Below, piece by piece: positions 6,474-13,389 of a DNA stretch of 14,460 nt. The stretch spans positions 1 to 14,460 of the forward strand of contig JAIWNU010000089.1 in assembly GCA_020216655.1 (NCBI GenBank), given 5' to 3'. The position numbers were made by a program, and so were the translations under genes. The DNA is from Treponema sp. (GTDB lineage Bacteria; Spirochaetota; Spirochaetia; Treponematales; Breznakiellaceae). The notes under the pieces were generated by a model that was not told the DNA's origin, did no database searches, and saw only the letters and a program-made list of their open reading frames with translations. Each line of letters begins with the position of its first letter. The stretch's first letter is position 1.

Positions 6474-8228
6474 ATGGAAACGATTCTCCTTATCGAAGAT
6501 GATCGTATTCTCGCCTCCGCAGAGAAAAAGCTCCTGGAACGCAAGGGCTTCAGCGTGACCGTTGCAGAAACAGGAGAACAGGGCATTGAAATTCTGGAAG
6601 AAGGCTTTTCACCGGACATCATATTGATGGACTACAATCTGGGCGAAGGACTGGATGGGGTTAAAACTGCCGAATTTATTCAGATGCGCTGGGATATTCC
6701 CATAGTCTACCTTTCTTCGAGCACCGACCCGGAATACCTTAAAAAGATGGAACAGTCGGCCAGCTATGGCTTTGTCCTCAAAAGTTCCAGCGTAGAGGTA
6801 CTCAGCCTTTCCATACGCATGGCTTTACGGTTGCATGAGTCTCAAAAAAAGGCGGCTGAAAAAGACAGGCTTTATCATCAATTATATTCGACCATGCATC
6901 AGGGGGTTCTCTATTACGACGAGAGCGGAAAAATAATCGATGCCAATCCTGCAGCGGTCTCAATCTTGGGTCTATCCAGAGACCAAATGAATAATCTTAT
7001 CGAATTGGCCCCATCCTGGAAAGCTATCAAACTCGATGGGAGCCCACTCTCGGAACAGGAACGGCCCATACAGGCTACCCTCAGGACAGGAAAGGCGGTA
7101 ACTAATTTCATAATGGGTATATACCGCGAAGATCTTCATCAATATCGCTGGATTTCCGTGGACACAATGCCACTCCAAGAAAGTTTTGCTCCTTACAAAG
7201 TTTACTCTACTCTGGACGACATCACAGACCGTATCGTTTTGGAAAAAGAAATGGACAACCTCTTTGTCCAAATGCACAATGGATTTGCCCTCCATGAAAT
7301 CATTTTAAATGACCAGGGCAAACCAATCGATTACCGCTTTCTTAAAGTAAATCCCGCATTTGAAAAACTTACCGGACTTTCAGCACAGGATTTAATAGGG
7401 AAACGGGTACTCGAAGTTCTCCCTAATACTGAATCCTACTGGATAGAAACCTACGGCAAGGTAGCTCTTACCGGAGAAACTATCACTTTCCAAAACTATT
7501 CGGCAGAGCTAAAGCGTTATTATGAAGTAAGCGCTTACCGTCCTGCGCCAGGCCAGTTTGCAGTTATCGTTTCTGATGTTACGGACAGGAAACTCGCAGA
7601 GGTCGCACTGCAGGGTGCCTATGAGGAAAAAACAACTTTGCTCAAAGAACTGCAGCACCGGGTAAAAAACAGTTTTGCTATGATTGAATCGATGGTACAG
7701 CTCGCAGCTGACGCTTATGTTTCAGAGGATGCTGCCCAGGCCTTAAAGGAAATTCAATTTCGCATCAGCGCAGTCTCCCAGCTCTACAGCCAACTCCATC
7801 AAAGCAGTTCTTTTAACGTGGTAGATAGTTACGAATATTTTAGCCAACTTTTGGAATCTATGACAGAGTTTTCACCCTTGGTACTGACGACACACATTGA
7901 TGCTATCAAAATACCGGTTAAAATAGCCACTTCTCTTGGAATTATGCTCACCGAACTGGTTACAAACACACTTAAATATGCCTACCCTAAAGACAGCCCC
8001 GGTGAATTGACCGTTACACTCACCCAAAATGACACAGATTTAGTGCTGCAAGTCCAAGATAAGGGCAAAGGCTTACCCGAAAACTTTATTATTAAAAACT
8101 CAAGCGGCCTTGGCCTTAATCTTGTAAATGCCCTCGCCCAGCAGATGAAGGGGTCTTTTTCTATTAATGGCAGCCACGGGACGACAAGCATTATTAGAAT
8201 ACCTAAAGAGGTTATTACTAACATTTAG
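6474..8228 (+). CDS. Hybrid sensor protein: receiver, two PAS domains, HisKA_2 histidine kinase
   Basis: A 584-residue soluble signalling protein without membrane segments. Residues 1-125 form a response-regulator receiver (LLIEDD acidic pocket, phospho-acceptor D53 in LMDYNLG, conserved K103). Two PAS domains follow, about 130-260 and 262-375, ending in ITDR and VTDRK linkers. The C-terminus is a HisKA_2-type kinase: H395 in LLKELQHRVKNSFAMIES is the phospho-histidine, and the ATPase domain shows an N box TELVTNTLKYAYP (493-505), G1 box DKGKGLP (529-535) and G2 box SGLGLNLV (544-551). With the receiver first and the kinase last, it may accept phosphate from another kinase and then act on a further partner through its PAS-sensing kinase. 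No receiver or output protein is adjacent. An upstream in-frame TTG at 6396 would add 26 residues unlike any receiver start, so I chose the ATG at 6474, which puts METILLIEDD at the usual position. Confidence 0.9.
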   Translation: METILLIEDDRILASAEKKLLERKGFSVTVAETGEQGIEILEEGFSPDIILMDYNLGEGLDGVKTAEFIQMRWDIPIVYLSSSTDPEYLKKMEQSASYGFVLKSSSVEVLSLSIRMALRLHESQKKAAEKDRLYHQLYSTMHQGVLYYDESGKIIDANPAAVSILGLSRDQMNNLIELAPSWKAIKLDGSPLSEQERPIQATLRTGKAVTNFIMGIYREDLHQYRWISVDTMPLQESFAPYKVYSTLDDITDRIVLEKEMDNLFVQMHNGFALHEIILNDQGKPIDYRFLKVNPAFEKLTGLSAQDLIGKRVLEVLPNTESYWIETYGKVALTGETITFQNYSAELKRYYEVSAYRPAPGQFAVIVSDVTDRKLAEVALQGAYEEKTTLLKELQHRVKNSFAMIESMVQLAADAYVSEDAAQALKEIQFRISAVSQLYSQLHQSSSFNVVDSYEYFSQLLESMTEFSPLVLTTHIDAIKIPVKIATSLGIMLTELVTNTLKYAYPKDSPGELTVTLTQNDTDLVLQVQDKGKGLPENFIIKNSSGLGLNLVNALAQQMKGSFSINGSHGTTSIIRIPKEVITNI

Positions 8229-8407
8229 GAACCTATGCCTTTTAATTTCGTAGTGTAGATTTTTTTAAGTAATTTGCTTTAATATATGGATTTAAACCCA
8301 GCGGTTGCATGTGTTTTCAGAGAAACCGTGAGCATCCGTAAGCAATCACAAAACAAATCATATAATTGACCGACTTTTAATATTAACTTCAAAACGTCAT
8401 TTTTTTC

Positions 8408-8436
8408 TTGCAAAATTTTTAGATGGGGTTTACAAT
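8408..8436 (+). promoter_or_regulatory. Predicted promoter of the five-gene sugar operon
   Basis: TTGCAA (8408-8413; four of six), 17-bp spacer, TACAAT (8431-8436; five of six). The predicted start near 8442-8444 coincides with the left edge of the first 16-bp palindrome, giving a leader of about 245 nt before the first gene. It is the best sigma-70-type match I found in the region and its position relative to the palindrome supports it. Confidence 0.6.
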
Positions 8437-8442
8437 AATCGT

Positions 8443-8458
8443 GTGCACGCGTGTGCAT
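8443..8458. promoter_or_regulatory. Operator O1, LacI/GalR-type palindrome at the transcription start
   Basis: GTGCACGCGTGTGCAT has the form RTGCAC-NCGN-GTGCAT: even-length 16-bp dyad symmetry with a central CG pair, the hallmark of LacI/GalR-family operators. It begins six bases after the -10 hexamer, so a bound repressor would block RNA polymerase. A matching site occurs at 8537-8552. Confidence 0.65.
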
Positions 8459-8536
8459 TTAATGCTTTATTGAGGCATCAATTTCTAAAAAAGGTTTTAC
8501 TATTTAGTATGAGGTATATTAAGAGAATTAAATTAA

Positions 8537-8552
8537 ATGCACACGAGTGCAT
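8537..8552. promoter_or_regulatory. Operator O2, second copy of the palindrome in the leader
   Basis: ATGCACACGAGTGCAT shares the RTGCAC-NCGN-GTGCAT pattern of O1. The extended sites at 8444-8463 and 8532-8551 are inverted copies, with 19 of 20 bases matching when one is reverse-complemented. Centre-to-centre distance is 94 bp, close to nine helical turns, as in looped LacI-family operator pairs. Confidence 0.65.
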
Positions 8553-8561
8553 ATCGATATG
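8550..8561. repeat. Perfect 12-bp palindrome abutting O2
   Basis: CATATCGATATG is a perfect dyad, also with a central CG, overlapping the last three bases of O2. Its centre is 11 bp (one helical turn) from that of O2. It could be an accessory half-site or chance in AT-rich DNA. Confidence 0.45.
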
Positions 8562-8598
8562 TTTTCAGGTTATAACTTAATTCTTTAATGGAAAAAGA

Positions 8599-8621
8599 CT
8601 TCTAAAAACCATTTTTAGAAG
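8599..8621 (+). repeat. 10-bp perfect inverted repeat in the operon leader
   Basis: CTTCTAAAAA (8599-8608) and TTTTTAGAAG (8612-8621) are perfect inverted copies around a 3-base centre. It can form an RNA hairpin in the leader or act as a DNA operator. No T-run follows, so it does not look like an attenuator terminator. Confidence 0.5.
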
Positions 8622-8634
8622 GTTACAGATATAT

Positions 8635-8675
8635 AGAGCAATTATAAAGGCCTAATGCGTTATTGAGATTGCTCT
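8635..8675 (+). repeat. Stem-loop just before the ribosome-binding site
   Basis: AGAGCAAT (8635-8642) pairs with ATTGCTCT (8668-8675), enclosing 25 nt. The stem ends directly before CAAGGAGGT (8676-8684), the strong Shine-Dalgarno sequence of the first operon gene, so it could influence translation or mRNA stability. It does not itself cover the Shine-Dalgarno sequence. Confidence 0.4.
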
Positions 8676-8688
8676 CAAGGAGGTCACC

Positions 8689-9861
8689 ATGATTGAAGGA
8701 ACAGTTGCCAATGAACAAAGCAAGCCTCTAGCTTACGGTATGGTCGGAGGCGGCCAAGGAGCTTTTATAGGCGATGTACACCGTAAAGCTATTGCATTGG
8801 ACGGGCTAGCAGAGCTGCGGGCTGGATGTTTTTCACGTTCGTACGAAAACACTTTGATAACAGGAAAAGTACTTGGATTAGACCGAGAACGGCTTTATAC
8901 CACATATGAAGATATGGCTATAAAAGAAGGAATCAGATCCGATAAAATTGACTTTGTTGTAATCGTTACCCCCAATGCTCAGCATTACAGCGCAGCAAAA
9001 GCTTTCCTAAACCAAGGGATACATGTTGTCTGTGATAAACCATTAACCTTCGAAGTCGCTGAAGCTCAAGAATTAGCAGCCCTTGCAAAAAGCAAGAGTC
9101 TTCTTTTTGCAGTCACCTACACCTATACAGGGTATCCTATAATAAAACATGCCCGTGAAATGATTAAAAGTGGGGACATTGGAGAAATACGCTTTATCAA
9201 TGCCGAATATCCACAAGAATGGCTTGCAACACCTATAGAAAAGGATGGACAAAAACAAGCAGCTTGGCGAACTAATCCACAACTTGCAGGCAAATCCAAT
9301 TGTGTCGGAGATATTGGTAGTCATATAGAAAACATAATTTCTTATATAACAGGTTTAAAAATAAAAGCTCTTTGTGCACGATTAGATTCATTTGTTTCGG
9401 GACGACAGCTCGATGATAACGCAAGTATACTCGTAGAATATGAAAATGGGTCCAAAGGTTTGTACTGGTCCAGTCAAATCGCAATTGGTTATGACAACGG
9501 ACTGAGAATACGGATATTCGGAACCAAGGGATCAATCCAATGGAGCCAGGAAAATCCCAATTATCTTTTGGTAAGCCGTTTGGGCAAACCAACAGAAATA
9601 ATTTCTCGTGGCCGGGACAATCTCTATCCACATGCTCAAGGCTACTCACGAATACCTTCAGGACATCCTGAAGGTTATTTTGAAGCTATGGCTAACATTT
9701 ACAAAACCTATATTACTGCTCTTACCAAAAAGAAGGCAGGAAAACCCTTGAGTGAACCAGACCTCGATTTCCCGAGTGTAGAGATGGGAATCGATGGGGT
9801 TAAGTTCATCGGTAAATGTGTTGAAAGTTCTCAGAAGGGAGCCGTCTGGCTAACTTATTAA
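8689..9861 (+). CDS. Gfo/Idh/MocA-family sugar oxidoreductase
   Basis: A 390-residue, probably cytoplasmic NAD(P)-dependent dehydrogenase of a sugar or polyol. The N-terminal Rossmann fold opens with YGMVGGGQGAFIGDVHR (16-31), a variant of the usual GxGxxG loop; VVIVTPNAQHY (90-100) and the CDKP catalytic lysine motif (K117) follow. The C-terminal substrate domain has GDIGSH (207-212), giving the catalytic Lys/Asp/His set K117, D208, H212 by comparison with inositol dehydrogenase. Family members oxidise a ring hydroxyl of inositols, glucosides or rare sugars. It is first in the operon, with an excellent AGGAGGT 5 nt before the ATG, and ends 23 nt before the TIM-barrel gene. The partner gene and importer suggest action on an imported free sugar or glycoside. 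The substrate cannot be read from sequence. Confidence 0.92.
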   Translation: MIEGTVANEQSKPLAYGMVGGGQGAFIGDVHRKAIALDGLAELRAGCFSRSYENTLITGKVLGLDRERLYTTYEDMAIKEGIRSDKIDFVVIVTPNAQHYSAAKAFLNQGIHVVCDKPLTFEVAEAQELAALAKSKSLLFAVTYTYTGYPIIKHAREMIKSGDIGEIRFINAEYPQEWLATPIEKDGQKQAAWRTNPQLAGKSNCVGDIGSHIENIISYITGLKIKALCARLDSFVSGRQLDDNASILVEYENGSKGLYWSSQIAIGYDNGLRIRIFGTKGSIQWSQENPNYLLVSRLGKPTEIISRGRDNLYPHAQGYSRIPSGHPEGYFEAMANIYKTYITALTKKKAGKPLSEPDLDFPSVEMGIDGVKFIGKCVESSQKGAVWLTY

Positions 9862-9884
9862 AACAAGTTGCAAGGAGAATGGAT

Positions 9885-10874
9885 ATGGCACGACCAATAA
9901 CACTCTTTTCGGGTCAGTGGGCAGATTTGAGCTTTGATACATTCTGTAAAAAGGTTTCTTCATTTGGTTATGACGGAGTAGAAATTGCCTGCTGGGGAGA
10001 TCACATGGATGTAAAACAGGCAGCAACAGATCCAGCCTATGTGGATGAACGTAAAGCTATTTTAAATAAATACAACCTTAAATGTTGGGCCCTTGGCGCA
10101 CATCTAGCGGGGCAATGCGTTGGAGATCTCTGGGATCCCCGCTTAGATGGTTTTGCTCCCGCGGACTGCAAAGGAAATCCTGAAAAAATTCGCTCATGGG
10201 CTATTCAAGAAATGAAATATACCGCTCAGGCAGCCAAAAATATGGACTGTTCTATTGTGACTGGTTTTATGGGTAGTCCTGTATGGAAATATTGGTATTC
10301 TTTTCCGCAAACAACGGATGAAATGATTGATAATGCTTTTAAAGAAATAGTAAAACTTTGGACTCCCATTCTAGACGAATTTGATCGTTGCGGTGTCCGT
10401 TTTGCTTTGGAAGTTCATCCTACTGAAATAGCCTTTGACTATTACACAGCAGAACGGCTACTTAAGGAATTTAATAAGCGTAATACACTAGGATTTAATT
10501 TTGATCCTTCCCATCTGATTTGGCAAGGAGTTACACCTCATTTATTCCTGAGAGATTTCAGAGACCGTATTTACCATGTCCATATGAAAGATGCTGCGGT
10601 CAACAAGGATGGTAGAGCAGGAATATTAGGGTCACACCTTCCGTTTGGAGATAATCGACGGGGTTGGAATTTTAGATCCCTCGGCCACGGAGATGTGGAC
10701 TTTGAAAACATTATTAGGGAATTAAATGCAGCAGGATATCAGGGCCCCTTGTCTGTTGAATGGGAAGATTCAGGCATGGATCGAGAATTTGGAGCAAAAG
10801 AAGCTTTATCTTTTGTAAAACGTGTTGATTTTGCACCATCTTCTATAGCATTTGATCAAGCAATGAAGAAGTAA
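9885..10874 (+). CDS. TIM-barrel sugar isomerase/epimerase (AP-endonuclease-2 superfamily)
   Basis: A cytoplasmic xylose-isomerase-like TIM-barrel enzyme of 329 residues with a divalent-metal site. The conserved Glu-Asp-His-Glu set is visible, numbered from the ATG at 9885: E176 in FALEVHP, D207 in NFDPSHL, H233 in YHVHMKD and E292 in SVEWED. An earlier in-frame ATG at 9879 is only one base from the AAGGAG motif, whereas 9885 has a 7-base spacing, so I prefer 9885. Proteins of this family next to Gfo/Idh dehydrogenases handle inositol-pathway intermediates, epimerise 3-keto-hexosides (YcjR with YcjS in E. coli) or cleave 3-keto-glucosides. The linked dehydrogenase makes a keto-sugar substrate likely here, by inference. 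The next gene starts one base after this stop, indicating translational coupling. Confidence 0.88.
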   Translation: MARPITLFSGQWADLSFDTFCKKVSSFGYDGVEIACWGDHMDVKQAATDPAYVDERKAILNKYNLKCWALGAHLAGQCVGDLWDPRLDGFAPADCKGNPEKIRSWAIQEMKYTAQAAKNMDCSIVTGFMGSPVWKYWYSFPQTTDEMIDNAFKEIVKLWTPILDEFDRCGVRFALEVHPTEIAFDYYTAERLLKEFNKRNTLGFNFDPSHLIWQGVTPHLFLRDFRDRIYHVHMKDAAVNKDGRAGILGSHLPFGDNRRGWNFRSLGHGDVDFENIIRELNAAGYQGPLSVEWEDSGMDREFGAKEALSFVKRVDFAPSSIAFDQAMKK

Positions 10875-10875
10875 C

Positions 10876-12390
10876 ATGGAACATTCGGCGACCCCAATTT
10901 TAGAATTACACAACATTACAAAGGAATTTTCCAGCATCCGTGTTCTTAATAGAGTTTCTTTTTCTATCAACACAGGTGAAATTATGGGGCTTATTGGAGA
11001 AAACGGTGCCGGCAAATCAACCCTCATCAAAATAATAAGCGGAATTTATCAACCAACAGAAGGTACCATTCACTTTCAGGGCCAACACGTAGTTATACCT
11101 GATTACATCACCGCCAAAAAATTGGGAATCGCCATAGTTCCCCAAGAATTTAATCTCATCAATACACTTTCTGTATATGAAAACATTTTCTTGGGGAACG
11201 AAATACGACTTTCTTCTGGAATCCTTGATAAAAAAACCATGAGAGATCTGGCTTCTAAACAGTTGGAAGAGCTTAATATGTCCCTCTCAGTTAGCAAACT
11301 TGTAAAAGATCTGAGTGTTGCAGAAAAACAAATGGTAGAAATTTCAAAAGCACTACTTCTTAATGCTCGGTTTCTTATAATGGATGAGCCGACCACAACT
11401 CTAACCGGAAGGGAAATTTCGACGCTTTTCCGTATTATGAGGCGACTCAAACAACAAGGTGTCACCATTATTTTCGTTTCTCATAAGCTACAGGAAATTC
11501 AGGAGATATGTGACCGAGTAACGGTTTTAAGAGATGGAGAACTCATCAGTGTTGATGATATTCATAATGTAAATGAACAAGACATGGCCCGAAAAATGAT
11601 TGGGAGAGATTTTCAGCAAGTGTTTCCACCCAAAAGACCAGTGAATTTTATAGATCCAGTATTACAAGTTAAACATATATCAATACCCGGCCTACTTCAT
11701 AATATTTCTTTTGAATTGTACCGAGGCGAAATTCTCGGCTTTGCTGGATTAGTTGGTTCTGGTCGGACAGAAACCGCTGAGGCCATTATGGGAATTCGGA
11801 AAATCCAGAGTGGAGAAATATATATAAATGGTAAGCCCATTGTTATTCGGAATCCTAAGGATGCGGTAAAAGCTGGTTTAGGCTATCTCAGTGAAGATCG
11901 ACAAGGAAAAGGTATAGTGATGGATTTTAGTATTCCCCAGAATATCAGTCTTATTGCGTTACAAAAATTCATCAAATATGCACTGATTGACAAACAAGCA
12001 GAACGACGTACCGCAGAAACTTATATACAAAGATTTAAAATTAGCAGTGCATCTAAAACAGCTCCTCTTAAATTTTTAAGTGGTGGAAACCAACAAAAGG
12101 TTTATCTTGGCCGCTGGGTCGAAACCAGCCCTTCTATCCTCATTCTTGATGAACCGACCCGCGGTATCGATGTGAATGCAAAACGGGAAATTTATGAGTT
12201 CATTCATCATCTCGCGGAATCCAATATTTCTTGTATTGTCATTTCATCGGAAATGGAAGAGCTAATTGGACTCTGCAATCGGCTATATGTCATGAAAGAA
12301 GGGACTATTTCAGGTGAATTATCAGGAGAACACATTAACGAAGAAGAAATTATGTTTTTAGCAACAGGAATAAAGGAGAGGAGTGCATGA
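10876..12390 (+). CDS. Sugar ABC importer ATPase, RbsA/XylG/MglA type (two nucleotide-binding domains)
   Basis: A 504-residue tandem ATPase driving a ribose/xylose-class importer from the cytoplasmic face. Domain 1 (about 7-245): Walker A GENGAGKST (41-49), Q loop VPQEF (88-92), divergent signature LSVAEKQ (146-152), Walker B FLIMDEP (166-172), H203. Domain 2 (about 262-500): degenerate Walker A GLVGSGRTE (291-299) lacking the lysine, canonical signature LSGGNQQK (401-408), Walker B ILILDEPTRGID (421-432), and SSE where the H-loop histidine is expected. This asymmetry, with domain 1 supplying Walker A/B and domain 2 the signature for one good ATP site, is normal for the family and not damage. 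The start lies one base after the previous stop with no clear Shine-Dalgarno sequence, so translation is probably coupled. Its stop overlaps the permease start (ATGA). Confidence 0.96.
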   Translation: MEHSATPILELHNITKEFSSIRVLNRVSFSINTGEIMGLIGENGAGKSTLIKIISGIYQPTEGTIHFQGQHVVIPDYITAKKLGIAIVPQEFNLINTLSVYENIFLGNEIRLSSGILDKKTMRDLASKQLEELNMSLSVSKLVKDLSVAEKQMVEISKALLLNARFLIMDEPTTTLTGREISTLFRIMRRLKQQGVTIIFVSHKLQEIQEICDRVTVLRDGELISVDDIHNVNEQDMARKMIGRDFQQVFPPKRPVNFIDPVLQVKHISIPGLLHNISFELYRGEILGFAGLVGSGRTETAEAIMGIRKIQSGEIYINGKPIVIRNPKDAVKAGLGYLSEDRQGKGIVMDFSIPQNISLIALQKFIKYALIDKQAERRTAETYIQRFKISSASKTAPLKFLSGGNQQKVYLGRWVETSPSILILDEPTRGIDVNAKREIYEFIHHLAESNISCIVISSEMEELIGLCNRLYVMKEGTISGELSGEHINEEEIMFLATGIKERSA

Positions 12391-13379
12391 ACAATTTAAA
12401 ATCAACATTCCAGACCAACGACATGCTAACATATATCAGAACTTTTAAATGGAGTGACCATTCCACTGGTCTTGGTTTTCTACTGCTTTTTGTTCTTGCA
12501 GCGATAGTTGGATGGCCTAATTTCTTGCAAATACGCAATCTAGTTAATATTTTACGACAAATTTCATACACAGGCATTATCGGCCTAGGCATGACCCTTA
12601 TTATTATTTCTGGAGGTATCGACTTATCAGTTGGTTCCATGGCTGCTTTTACCGGCGGCATCACCATATATTTTCTTAATCTTTTTCCCGGTGCATCTCA
12701 ACTAGGAGTACTGCTTTCAGTGCTTTTTGCAATCCTTTTAGGATCTCTATCAGGTTTTTTTAACGGGGTTCTAGTAACAAAAGGTCGTATCGCACCATTT
12801 ATTGCAACCCTTGGGACTATGTCCATTTTCAGATCCCTTATCCAATACATATCAGGTGCAGGTAATATTCTTTCTAAAAACACAGTCTATCCTGAGGTTG
12901 GAGCGGGCATTATCCTAGGTATACCGGTGCCAGTTTGGGTATTTTTTACAGTTGCTATATTACTACATATTTTACTTAACAATACTAGATTTGGCCGTTA
13001 TGTTTGCGCTGTTGGGGCAAATGAACAGGTAGCCCGATATTCGGCAATTAATGTTTCTTTGATAAAGTTGCTGCCCTATGCCATTACTGGTGCCACAGTA
13101 GGCCTCACTGCTTTACTTTGGTCATCTCGGTTAAACTCTATCAACTCAAGTGACTGTGCTTATTACGAACTTGATGCAATTGCAGCAGCGGTCATTGGCG
13201 GTACAGCAATGACTGGAGGCAAGGGATCAATATTTGGGACTGTACTTGGCGCCATCATGTTGGGACTCATTAATAATATGCTTGTACTTGGTGGAGTCTC
13301 TTCGTATTTGCAACAGGCAGCTAAAGGTTTGGTAATCATTGCGGCAGTATTGCTGCAATATAAGAACAAGAACCAATAG
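12387..13379 (+). CDS. Sugar ABC importer permease, RbsC type
   Basis: A 330-residue inner-membrane permease of the BPD_transp_2 (branched-chain/ribose) family, forming the translocation channel as a presumed homodimer. Family blocks: GMTLIIISGGIDLSVGS (68-84), FNGVLVTKGRIAPFIATLGTM (125-145), the cytoplasmic ATPase-contacting loop NTRFGRYVCAVGANEQVARYS (199-219), and ELDAIAAAVIGGTAMTGGKGS (261-281). About eight to ten hydrophobic segments are visible, the first near 27-44. The start overlaps the ATPase stop as ATGA, with GGAGAGGAG just upstream as a strong ribosome-binding site. The stop is followed at once by the AGGAGG of the binding-protein gene. One permease gene with one double ATPase matches the RbsABC layout. 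Substrate is unknown. Confidence 0.95.
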   Translation: MNNLKSTFQTNDMLTYIRTFKWSDHSTGLGFLLLFVLAAIVGWPNFLQIRNLVNILRQISYTGIIGLGMTLIIISGGIDLSVGSMAAFTGGITIYFLNLFPGASQLGVLLSVLFAILLGSLSGFFNGVLVTKGRIAPFIATLGTMSIFRSLIQYISGAGNILSKNTVYPEVGAGIILGIPVPVWVFFTVAILLHILLNNTRFGRYVCAVGANEQVARYSAINVSLIKLLPYAITGATVGLTALLWSSRLNSINSSDCAYYELDAIAAAVIGGTAMTGGKGSIFGTVLGAIMLGLINNMLVLGGVSSYLQQAAKGLVIIAAVLLQYKNKNQ

Positions 13380-13389
13380 GAGGTTGAAG

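Larger units (their letters stand above)
8229..8688. other. AT-rich intergenic control region upstream of the sugar operon
   Basis: No coding potential is visible on either strand in these 460 bases. The first ~170 contain a weak possible terminator for the kinase gene (CTATG 8233-8237 / CGTAG 8249-8253 with one G-T pair, then a 7-T run at 8260-8266) and otherwise nothing I can assign. From 8408 on it holds a promoter, two matching palindromes, a third palindrome, two RNA-type hairpins and a strong ribosome-binding site, each listed separately. Confidence 0.7.

Noticed and set aside
8260..8400. Possible small RNA or short gene downstream of the kinase gene
   Set aside because: I could not find a paired promoter and terminator, nor an open frame with a ribosome-binding site.
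8443..8552. Operator pair read instead as a single riboswitch-like RNA stem
   Set aside because: Although the two sites could pair in RNA across 68 nt, each is itself a dyad with a central CG and the first sits at the predicted transcription start, which fits a DNA-binding repressor better.
11317..12310. Apparent loss of function in the ATPase (LSVAEKQ signature, GSGRTE Walker A, missing second H-loop histidine)
   Set aside because: These asymmetric degenerate motifs are standard in RbsA/MglA-type tandem ATPases.
13339..13389. Longer N-terminus for the binding protein starting at ATG 13339
   Set aside because: It lies inside the permease gene, would place 17 charged residues before the signal peptide, and the ATG at 13390 has a perfect Shine-Dalgarno sequence.
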